Shown piece after piece: positions 1 to 8,322 of a stretch of 64,000 bases of DNA. A program made the translations under genes and the position numbers. Numbering within the stretch: the first letter of the stretch is position 1; each line of letters opens with the position of its first letter. Source of the stretch: Paraphoma chrysanthemicola (lineage: Eukaryota > Ascomycota > Dothideomycetes > Pleosporales > Phaeosphaeriaceae); assembly GCA_020744225.1 (NCBI GenBank), contig JAGMWG010000007.1, positions 682,001-746,000 on the forward strand, in the 5' to 3' direction. A model generated the notes under the pieces. It was given only the letters and a program-made list of their open reading frames with translations, ran no database searches and had not been told where the DNA came from.

Positions 1-141
1 GTAGATATATCTAAAGAAGCTATTTATAGTATTCTAAGCTAACTTATACTCTAAGAAGGCCTAGATTAACCTAATTTAGAGATATAGAGGCTAATTAACT
101 TCTATTTACGTAAGTTAATCTAAGCTAAGTATAATTATAAT

Positions 142-375
142 ACTTATAACTAGAAGCTACTAGCTATAGTTAAAAGCTTAGAGTATTAGTAATACTATCT
201 TAAAGGTACGCAGTTTAAAATCTTAATAGACTATACAAATCTTAAATAGTTTATAGAGACTAAAACTTTAAACTACTAGTAGGTTAGAGCCTACCTAATA
301 TTAACCTAGTATAATTTCTCTCTAGAGTACTACTCTAGAGCTATAAACTCTATAGATAGTCTCTTATAACGCTCT
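142..375 (+). pseudogene. Ty3/gypsy RNase H relic
   Basis: A single forward frame gives the motif KLLAIVKSLEY followed by YYLKGTQFKILIDYTNLK and, after further stops, a YYSRAINSIDSL segment. These match the order of the gypsy RNase H domain and the short tether that leads to integrase. At least six stops interrupt it, all at codons that a C-to-T change on one strand would create. The identification rests on motif resemblance recalled from the family, not on a search. Confidence 0.8.
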
Positions 376-829
376 AATTATATAGTAGAGACTTAGCGTC
401 TTATATAGAAGTATAATTAGATCTTTATAGTACTTATATAAGACTTACTATATAATAAAGGCTTATAAGAAGTAGTATTAGTAAATATTATTATAACTTA
501 TTTAAAAGGTAAGTCTAAGAATAAACTTAATCTATAAGAGGTAATATAAGCTTACTGTAATAAGGAATAAGCTCTACTATTCTTACTTATAGCTCTAGAA
601 GAAGAAGTTAACTTAGAGACTAAGTCTAAGAACTCTTCTTCTTAAGAAGATAAGGTTAAGAATAGAATACTTCTAACTAGATTAATTTAACTTAAATTAA
701 GATATTATACTCTTATTAATCTTAAAACTCTTAAGAAGAAATAAAGAGCTCTTAAAGAAGCTTATTATAACTCTATAGTAGATTACTTTAGTTTCTATAA
801 GATACTTAAGAAAGTAAGGTGTTAGTATA

Positions 830-1700
830 AGTAGAAAGAGATAGTTAAAGAGGTTAATATATAGTGCTAAGCCTACTTATACTATAAAAGAGCTACTAGT
901 ATATAATATTATCTCTATAGATCTCTTACTTCTCTACTACTACTAGATAGAGTCTAAGAGAAGGTAATATTTAATTTTATTATAGACTTACCTTACTATA
1001 GCTAATCTAGATTAAATTATAATACTATAATAGTAGTTATTAATAGACTAACTAAGATAGTGTACTATATTCTAGCGTAAATAGACTAGAATAGTAAGAA
1101 CTTAGCTTACGTCTAGATACGCAAAGTTATCTAACTTTATAAGGTTCTAAAGTATATTATCTTAGATTAAGGTTCTTTAATAAACGCGAAGTATTAGAAG
1201 ATATTTAACTACTACTTAAATACTTATAGAGTTCTAATCTCTACTTACTACTCTAAGACTAATAGCTAAACTAAAAGATAGAACTAAACGCTAGAATAAT
1301 ACCTAAGAATCTACTATTTACTAGAATAGAATAACTAGGTATAATAGCTACTAATAGTAGAGTTTACCTATAATAATAGTATCTATACTACTATAAAGAT
1401 ATCTCTCTTCTAAGCTAATACTAGCTTAGACCTAAGAAGAGTAGATTAGTCTAATTTAAGTCTAAGTAAAGAAGAATTACTCTTAGAATATAAGATAGTA
1501 GTAAAGATAATTAATCTATAGTAGATTTATAAGTAGAATATTAAATTAGTAAATACGTATTAGAAATAATATACTAATAGAAAGAGAATACCTATCTTCT
1601 TTAAAGTAGAAGATAAGATACTACTATTTAATAAAAATATTAAATTATTAAGACCTAAAAAGAAACTAGATTAGAAATATATTAGACTAGAGATTATAGA
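830..1700 (+). pseudogene. Ty3/gypsy integrase relic
   Basis: The forward frame shows the end of the HHCC zinc-binding region, then FNFIIDLPYYS at about 970 and NTIIVVINRLTK at about 1020, which correspond to the first catalytic Asp region of chromoviral integrases. An ILDQGSLINAKY-like stretch near 1160-1190, with its Trp/Gln codons changed, fits the second Asp region. A KKLDRKYI-like block near 1660-1685 fits the C-terminal binding region. Stops are scattered through the domain, so it is inactive. Confidence 0.85.
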
Positions 1701-1860
1701 AGAATAAGTTAGCTTATTAGCCTTTAAAGTTAATATTCTAGGCCTCTAGAATATTTATTCTATCTTTTACGTCTTCTTATTAGAATCTTATAAAAATAAG
1801 ACTTTAATTTCTTACTTAAACGCTCTAATAGTAGATATTCTATAAAGTTTTAGTAATAAT

Positions 1861-1985
1861 ATATATAAGATAGAAAAGATTATTAAAAGAAGATAGAATA
1901 CTTTTAGAAGCTAGGAATACCTTATTAAGTAGAGAGGTTACTCTAAGAAGAAGAATTCTTAAAAACTTAGAAGCTTTATTTCTAG
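1861..1985 (+). pseudogene. Chromodomain relic at the end of pol
   Basis: The frame reads YKIEKIIKRR, a stop, NTFRS, a stop, EYLIK, a stop, RGYS and KKKNS. This is the canonical layout of a chromodomain (KRR...EYLVKWKGY...NSWEP) with each Trp codon turned into TAG. A chromodomain fused to the integrase C-terminus identifies the element as a chromovirus, a lineage that targets heterochromatin. The polypurine tract and LTR follow within about 120 bases. Confidence 0.85.
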
Positions 1986-2079
1986 AAATACTCTATAGAA
2001 GTTCTAGAAGAATTATAAGATCTTCTCTAAATATAGACTATAGCTAACTATACTACTAAAGTGTTAAGAATAATCTTCT

Positions 2080-2107
2080 AAAAAGAAGAAGAATAAGTTA
2101 AGAGAGA
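2080..2107 (+). other. Candidate polypurine tract
   Basis: An A/G-rich stretch ends directly against the TGTAAG that begins the repeated 2.3-kb unit. A polypurine tract next to the 3' LTR primes plus-strand synthesis in LTR retrotransposons. Its position, right after the chromodomain and abutting a TG dinucleotide, supports reading the following unit as a 3' LTR. Confidence 0.6.
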
Positions 2108-2509
2108 TGTAAGTAAGGTAAGAGTAGATATAATAATTAAGGTTAATTTAATCTAATTTAGTCTAATACCTTCTTCTTTAATTTTTTCTATAGAGTTTAT
2201 AGAGAAGTTTAATAGTTAAGTACTAATTAGTCTATATAAAGAACTTACAAAATTTCTAAAAAATTAGAAATATTATTCTAAGAGAGATATAGAGAAAATT
2301 TAGTAAAGTTAAGCTAGTTTTTACTAGCTAATAAGAGAATATATCTCTAGAGTATATAACTCTGTGTATACTTACCTTAAATTAGTCTATTTTAGGTTAT
2401 ATTAAGCTTATAAAAACTAAACTATATCTCTTAAATTCTACTTACTCTAATTTAACTTAGTTTAAGCTATTTTAGTCTAAATAATATTAATCTATTACCT
2501 AATAAAGAA

Positions 2510-3512
2510 GCTTAAGTTTCTAGACTTTATAACGTGCCTTATTAACCTCTTTAGCTAACTTAGTACTCTTCTTATCTTAGATCTTACTAGTCTTATTTAT
2601 AGTAGAATAAGTAGAAGTAATATAGTTACGCTAAGCGTTCTTAGTCTTCTTCTTAGTAGCTCTAGCTATAGTTAGGAGCATTATAGCCTTAACGTTATTA
2701 TACTTATACTATTAGAGTTAGTAGAGTTAAATTAGGCTAAATTAGCCTATATTAAGGTTATATACCTTACGTTTACGTTTACTAGAAGTATTCTAGAGAT
2801 TATTAAGCTACTTAGCTGCTAGAGAGTTAATATAGAACTAGTCTACCTACTTATAAGTCTTAAGCGTAGCCTTAAACTTAGTATTCTTATAGGAGTAGAC
2901 TATAGACTAAGAAAAGTAATTATTATAGATTTTACTATTATAGAAGTATAACTTAACTACGTATAGAGTAAAAGAGGCGCTATAATACTATTAGTCTTAT
3001 TTTACTCTAAGTTAACTTAAATTAAGTCTTCTTAGATACTTACTAATCTAAGTAAGTATAAAGAGTCTTAGCTAGAGTATAAGCCTAGTACTTAGTCTTA
3101 CTATATTTAGTAGGCTTAGAAGTATTATAGATAATCTTTAGCTACGTAATAATAGTCTTAAGATTATTATTAGTATTCTTAGAAGACTAAATTAGACTAA
3201 ATTAGCCTAATCTAAGCTTTCTAAGAGCCTTTTACTTATAGTAATATAGTCTTTACCTATAATAAGGTAGATAGTATAGTAATAGATCTTATAGATACAG
3301 CTAGAGTTATTAGTAGAGTTTATACTCTTTCTTAGAATATCTAAACTCTTTAGAAATACTAAAAACTTATAGTAGAGCTCTCTAAAGATAAAGAAGATAC
3401 TTTCTACTATTTTAGTTATACAGCCTACGTAAAGCTATATACTCTACTTATTAAAGTTAGTATAGAGGTTACTAAGCGCTTTAATGTTAATACTATCTAA
3501 TATAATAGACAT
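2510..3512 (-). pseudogene. Possible antisense coding relic inside LTR copy 1
   Basis: On the strand opposite to pol, an ATG at 3512 opens a frame that reads MSIILDSINIK and continues about 95 codons to near 3220, interrupted mainly by stops of the Trp/Gln-to-stop type. Further segments follow in order, including YKNTKFKATLKTYK near 2900-2870 and a Lys-rich ATKKKTKN block near 2650. Between two segments, 2709-2765 has GTATAT, CTAAC and TAG ends like a 57-base fungal intron. The same frames are present in copy 2. I do not recognise the family. Chance is possible in such biased sequence. Confidence 0.4.
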
Positions 3513-4022
3513 AGGTATTATAGAGGTTAATTTAGACTAAAATAAGCTAGATTAGGTCTCGTATAGTATATATAAGTTAAGCTAGACTAAGAAGAGTTAT
3601 AAGAGTAGAGTTTAAGAACCTATACTATAGTTAGTTTTAAATTACTCTAAATTACTCTAATCTAGCTCTATTAGAGGCTATAGGTCTACTAAAAGAAACT
3701 CTAGAAACTTACTAAAGTTAAACTAGAGAGTAAAAGTTTAGAAGCTAAAGTCTTATAAAAAACACTTAACTACACTAAGTCTAAGAGTTCTAAGCTAGTA
3801 AGGCTCTATATAAAGCTAAGACTTCTCTTACTTAGCTCTTACTAGATAAAAGTAGAAAGTTAGAGCTTTTTTTTATTGCGTTAACTTAGGCTAAACTAGC
3901 CTATTTCTACTATATTTAACTCTACCTAGTATATAGTAAGTTATAGTAAGGTAGCTTCTTTTAAATTAAGATAATTTAGCTTAAGTAGAGGTAATTTAAC
4001 CTAAATAGAGATATAATCTATT

Positions 4023-4222
4023 AAATTAAGGCGATTTAACTTAAATAGAAGTATAACCTATTAAATTAAGATAATTTAATCTAAATAGAGATATAACTTA
4101 TTAAATTAAGATAATTTAACTAAAGTAGAGATATACTCTCTTAAATTAAGTTAATTTAACTTAAAGAGAGAAATAATCTCTTAAATTAAGATAATTTAAC
4201 TTAAGAAGAAGAATAATATAAG
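4023..4222 (+). repeat. 40-bp tandem repeat array in LTR copy 1
   Basis: Units starting AAATTAAG begin at 4023, 4063, 4103, 4143 and 4183, an exact 40-base period, with a partial or variant unit before them from 3963. Each unit has AAATTAAG, a GCGATTTAA-like core and an AGAGGTATAACC-like tail, with increasing divergence to the right. Confidence 0.9.
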
Positions 4223-4272
4223 GCCTGCGCCTTATAGAGCTCTTCGTATTCCTATTACGTACGTACTAGCAC

Positions 4273-4280
4273 TATATAAG
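4273..4280 (+). promoter_or_regulatory. TATA box of LTR copy 1
   Basis: TATATAAG lies about 120 bases from the right end of the unit, in the sense of pol. It is at the same place as the TATA box in copy 2. Confidence 0.55.
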
Positions 4281-4789
4281 CTAAGAGATTACTAGAGAAC
4301 TCTCTAGTAATTTATTTATTCTTATATAGAGATAATACATTTATATTTATCTACCTTAATACTACTAGTGCACTAATTAGTCTACTTATCTTATAGTAGA
4401 AGTAGATATAATAATTAGAGTTAATTTAATCTAATTTAGTCTAATATCTTCTTCTTTAATTTTTCTTATAGAGTTTACAGAAAAGTTTAATAGTTAAGTA
4501 CTAATTAGTCTATATAAAGAACTTACAAAATTCCTAGAGAATTAGAAATATTATTTTAAAAAAAATATAGAGAAAATTTAGTAAAGTTAAGCTAGTTTTT
4601 ACTAGCTAATAAGAGAATACGTTCTTAAGGTATATAACTCTATATATACTTACCTTAAATTAGTCTATTTTAGATTATATTAAGTCTATAAAAACTAAAC
4701 TATATCTCTTAAATTTTACTTACTCTAATTTAACCTAGTTTAGACTTTTTTAGTCTAGATAATATTAATTTATTACTTAATAAAGAAGC

Positions 4790-5790
4790 TTAAGTTCTTA
4801 GACTTTATAATACGCCTTATTAACCTCTCTAGCTAACTTAGTACTCTTCTTATTCTAGATCTTACTAGTCTTATCTATAGTAGAATAAGTAGAGGTAATA
4901 TAGTTACGCTAAGCGTTCTTAGCCTTCTTCTTAGTAGTCTTAGCTGTAGTTAAGAGTATTACAGCCTTAATATTATTATACTTACACTATTAGAGTTAGT
5001 AGAGTTAAATTAGACTAAATTAGCTTATATTAGAGTTATATACTTTACGTCTATATTTACTAGAAGTATTCTAGAGATTATTAAGCTACTTAGCTACTAG
5101 AGAGTTAATATAGAACTAGTCTACTTACTTATAAGTCTTAAGTATAGTCTTAGACTTAGTATTCTTATAGAGATAGACTATAGACTAAGAAAGGTAATTA
5201 TTACAGATTTTACTATTATAAAGGCGTAACTTAACTATATACAGAGTAAAAGAGGCGCTATAATACTATTAGTCTTATTTTACTCTAAGTTAACTTAAAT
5301 TAAGTCTTTCTAAGTACTTACTAATCTAAGTAGGTGTAAAGAGCTTTAGCTAGAGTATAAGTCTAGTACTTAGTCTTACTATATTTAGTAGGCTTAGAAG
5401 TATTATAGATAATCTTTAGCTATATAATAATAGCCTTAAGATTGTTATTAGCGTTCTTAGAGAGCTAAATTAGGCTAAATTAGTCTAATCTAAGCTTTCT
5501 AAGAGCCTTTTACTTATAGTAATATAGTCTTTACCTATAATAAGGTAGACAGTATAGTAATAGACCTTATAAACGCGGCTAGAGTTATTAGTAAAGTTTA
5601 TACTCTTTCTTAAGATATCTAAACTCTCTAGAAATACTAGAAACTTATAGTAGAGCTCTCTAAAGATAAAGAAAGTACCTTCTACTATTTTAGTTATATA
5701 GCTTACGTAAAGCTATATACTTTACTTATTAGAGTTAGTATAGAGGTTACTAAGTACTTTAATATTAATACTATCTAATATAATAGACAT
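4790..5790 (-). pseudogene. Possible antisense coding relic inside LTR copy 2
   Basis: This is the counterpart of the antisense frame in copy 1, with its ATG at 5790 and the same order of segments. Many of the differences between copies are conservative or synonymous when read in this frame. Stops again fall at sites a C-to-T change would create. Function and family are unknown. Confidence 0.4.
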
Positions 5791-6240
5791 AGGTATTATA
5801 GAGGTTAATTTAGACTAAAATAGACTAGATTAAGTCTTATATAGTGTGTGTAGGTTAAGCTAGACTAAGAAGAGTTATAAGAGTAGAGTTTAAGAACTTA
5901 TACTATAGTTAGTCTTAAATTACTCTAAATTACTCTAATTTAGCTCTATTAGAGGCTATAGGTCTACTAAAAGAAACTCTAGAAACTTACTAAAGTTAAA
6001 CTAGAGAGTAAAAGTTTAGAAGCTAGAGCCTTATAAAAAACACCTAACTATACTAAGTCTAAGAGTTCTAAGCTAGTAAGGCTCTATATAGAGCTAAGGC
6101 TTCTCTTACTTAGCTCTTACTAAGTAAGAGTAGAAAGTTAAAGCTTCTTTTTGTTGCGTTAACTTAGGCTAAACTAGTTTATTTCTACTGTATTTAACTC
6201 TACTTAGTATACAGTAAGTCGTAGTAAAGTAGCTTCTTTT

Positions 6241-6540
6241 AAATTAAGGCGATTTAGTCTAAGTAGAGGCGATTTAGCCTAAGTAGAGGTATAATCTACT
6301 AAATTAAGGCGATTTAATCTAAACAGAGGTATAACCTATTAAATTAAGGCGATTTAACTTAAATAGAGGTATAACCTATTAAATTAAGACGATTTAACCT
6401 AAACAGAGGTGTAACCTATTAAATTAAGACGATTTAACTAAAGCAGAGACATACTCTCTTAAATTAAGTTAATTTAACTTAAGAGAAGGAATAATCTCTT
6501 AAATTAAGACGATTTAACTTAAGAAGAAGGATAATATAAG
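6241..6540 (+). repeat. 40-bp tandem repeat array in LTR copy 2
   Basis: Units starting AAATTAAG begin at 6301, 6341, 6381, 6421, 6461 and 6501, an exact 40-base period, preceded by a 60-base variant unit at 6241. There is one more full unit than in copy 1. The less mutated cores show a conserved GCGATTTAA or ACGATTTAA that became ATAATTTAA in copy 1. A repeated element in a U3 region may serve as an enhancer, but no factor is identified. Confidence 0.9.
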
Positions 6541-6590
6541 GCCTGCGCCTTACAGAGCTCTTCGTGTTCCTATCACGTGCGTGCTAGCAC

Positions 6591-6598
6591 TATATAAG
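6591..6598 (+). promoter_or_regulatory. TATA box of LTR copy 2, followed by a hairpin
   Basis: TATATAAG lies 115-122 bases from the LTR right end, downstream of a CACGTG box at about 6575. A perfect 10-base inverted repeat with a 4-base loop follows at 6606-6629 and could fold in the RNA leader. Copy 1 keeps a perfect version of the same hairpin even after mutation of both arms. Confidence 0.6.
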
Positions 6599-6713
6599 CT
6601 AAGGGATCGCTAGAGAACTCTCTAGCGATTCGTCTATCCTTACATAGAGACAATACATTCATATTCATCTGCCTTAACGCTACTAGTGCACTAATTGGCC
6701 TACTTGTCTTACA

Positions 6714-8322
6714 GCTCAAGTGCTGGTTGGTGAGGGGAGAGTGCCCTCCCTTTCCGGAAACTAGGTTTTATGTTACACTGCGACACGAACATATAAGACC
6801 AATCAGGACGCTGTAGCATCTCGAAGCCTCTTCGACATGCAGCGAGTGCGCATCTATGAGTAGCAGCTCACCCAGAAGGCTGTCTACAGCATTTCGACCC
6901 CACTGTCTGGTCAGCGCTAGGAATTGCAGTTCAACGCCTACGATGACATCGTGAATGCCCACGCCTGCAGCTGACATTGAGAACTGCTGTGCCTCCAAGC
7001 GACTTTGCAAAATGAAACCCAGAGCCACAGATTCCCTTGGCGCAAATCTAGCATTGGCTCTACCGTTAATTTGTATCCCCATATCAAAACGGAGCATCAG
7101 ACTACTTTGCTGAAGCGGCCTTGGTGGACAATTGGTTACATCTCGAATCGCATTCGAATCAAGTGCGCACCAAAACGGCCTCTGATGAATTTGGCCCTGG
7201 ACCAAGAGTTCCATTGGCGGCGTTTCGATACTCTCTTTTACGCTGAGAATTGCAGTGCAACATTTGGAGGGCCTTGACATTGGGAGTCGGAAACGAACAC
7301 TACTTTCAGCAAGAAATTGAGAAGAAATCGAAAGGGGAACAGTTCCTCCAGTCCACCAGCTCTTGCGCGCTAGTAAATTCAGTGCAGGCCAAGTAAAGAG
7401 GGCGCCATCGAGTGCTCGCGGTGCAAGATGGTGTAGTGCATTTCGCTGCTGCCTAAACCGCGCAGAATCTCACAGCTCCTCACCCAATCACAAGGCTAGT
7501 GTGATTCAATCTCATCCTCTCCCCGGCGCTAGGAATTGCAGTGCAAAACCAGCTTCGTGCTTGGCTTTCCCTCTCACTCGCGGTAGGCGTGGCCGTTTTG
7601 AGCAAAGTAGGTAAATGATCGCAAGTTGATTTACCTACGCCCTTTTTCAAGAATCATACCAAATCCACCACGTTCAACTCCTCTTTGGCGCTAGGAATCG
7701 CATTGCAGCGCAAAGTCAAGCGTTCCTCTGAATCTAAAATGCCGAAGAGAAATCACTGACCTGACACTCAGCCTGACAAGCAGCCTCTCTCCGACGCTAA
7801 GAATTGCAGTGCACATCCATGGCTGAGACGTACCCCTGCTATCCAGCAGTCAGCCTCGCATTTGGCTTCCCCTCGGCGCTAAGAAATGCAGTGCAGTCCG
7901 TTGGGCGGTGTTTAGATGTTGGTGTACTCGACGCCCACTGTGAGGTCAGGTATACTCGGCAATTTTCCGGACTTGCCTGGTCCTCTGAAATCGCAGCTAG
8001 GAAATGCAAGGCCGCATAGTTCTCATTATGCATCTCGTTTGTATTGATGTCGAAATTAACGTCGTGTTAGCGGAACTTCTCCACAGTGTGATCTCTGCAT
8101 GCGAACATGAGGTGATTTCTACGTCGTCTGATTTTAGACGAGCCGAAGTTCGCGTCAAACGTACTCCATTTGACTGTCCTAGAGAGCATATCTTACTGAG
8201 CTTGATAAATGGAGAATATTTGATGAGTTTGAACTGGATTGTCATCATATCTGGAGTATCTTTCTTTCTCTGTATCATCCTAAACATTGAATGCGGCAAG
8301 AAGTTGCGTTTGAAAAGGTGAC
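6714..8322. repeat. Intergenic stretch with a scattered 21-bp motif
   Basis: No convincing gene lies here; open frames of 60-170 codons overlap on both strands without recognisable domains. A motif close to GGCGCTAGGAATTGCAGTGCA recurs in the same orientation at about 6913, 7240, 7525, 7687, 7793, 7875 and, degenerate, 7993. Spacing falls from about 330 to 80 bases. A pyrimidine-rich CCTCTCC-like run often precedes it. This suggests an old, diverged tandem repeat with one conserved core. Confidence 0.7.

Larger units (their letters stand above)
1..2107 (+). mobile_element. RIP-degraded Ty3/gypsy chromovirus, 3' part of pol
   Basis: This is the 3' half of a retrotransposon polyprotein, read on the + strand with many stops. 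Segments recognisable by eye are an RNase H stretch at about 142-375 (the LLAIV motif and a DYTNLK-like motif), an integrase zinc-finger and catalytic core at about 830-1700 (DLPY, then NTIIVVINRLTK near 1020), the FYVFLLESY motif near 1770 that precedes chromoviral C-termini, and a chromodomain at about 1861-1985. Stops fall where the family has Trp or Gln (TGG or CAG turned to TAG, CAA to TAA). CpA and TpG dinucleotides are nearly absent while TpA is in great excess, the classic signature of RIP on both strands. The element runs off the left edge, so gag, protease and the 5' LTR are not seen. It cannot encode a working protein. Confidence 0.9.
2108..4395 (+). repeat. Long LTR-like unit, copy 1 (heavily RIP-mutated)
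   Basis: The unit begins TGTAAG after the purine tract and ends in CTTATA, the RIP-altered form of the CTTACA that ends copy 2. It is about 2.29 kb, very long for a fungal LTR. Almost the whole unit recurs at an offset of 2278 bases, and the two copies differ mainly by transitions. Internal landmarks are a 40-bp repeat array, a TATA box at 4273 and a short hairpin downstream of it. Read in the same direction as pol, the TATA near the right end gives a plausible U3-R-U5 order with a U3 of about 2.1 kb. Confidence 0.75.
4396..6713 (+). repeat. Long LTR-like unit, copy 2 (RIP-mutated, right end better preserved)
   Basis: This is a direct repeat of 2108-4395, joined to it head to tail, with the first 10-15 bases missing or scrambled at the junction and one extra 40-bp repeat unit. 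It ends CTTACA at 6713, an inverted match to TGTAAG at the left end, and then ordinary GC-rich sequence starts. The final 170 bases keep many CpG, CpA and TpG dinucleotides, unlike the rest. Tandem LTRs can arise by unequal exchange, by a neighbouring second element, or by integration of a two-LTR circle; the sequence alone does not decide. Confidence 0.75.

Noticed and set aside
6241..6540. CRISPR-like array
   Set aside because: The 40-base units are contiguous with no spacers, and the genome is fungal.
2108..6713. DNA transposon with short terminal inverted repeats (TGTAAG/CTTACA)
   Set aside because: The unit directly follows a chromoviral pol and purine tract and has a sense TATA box near its right end, which fits an LTR better. 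No matching flanking duplication was seen.
6768..7280. 170-codon frame on the - strand
   Set aside because: It overlaps the scattered motif copies, has a competing frame on the other strand, and shows no domain.
8004..8321. 105-codon frame on the + strand with a hydrophobic end
   Set aside because: A 100-codon frame lies antisense to it, no homology is apparent, and it ends at the synthetase stop codon.
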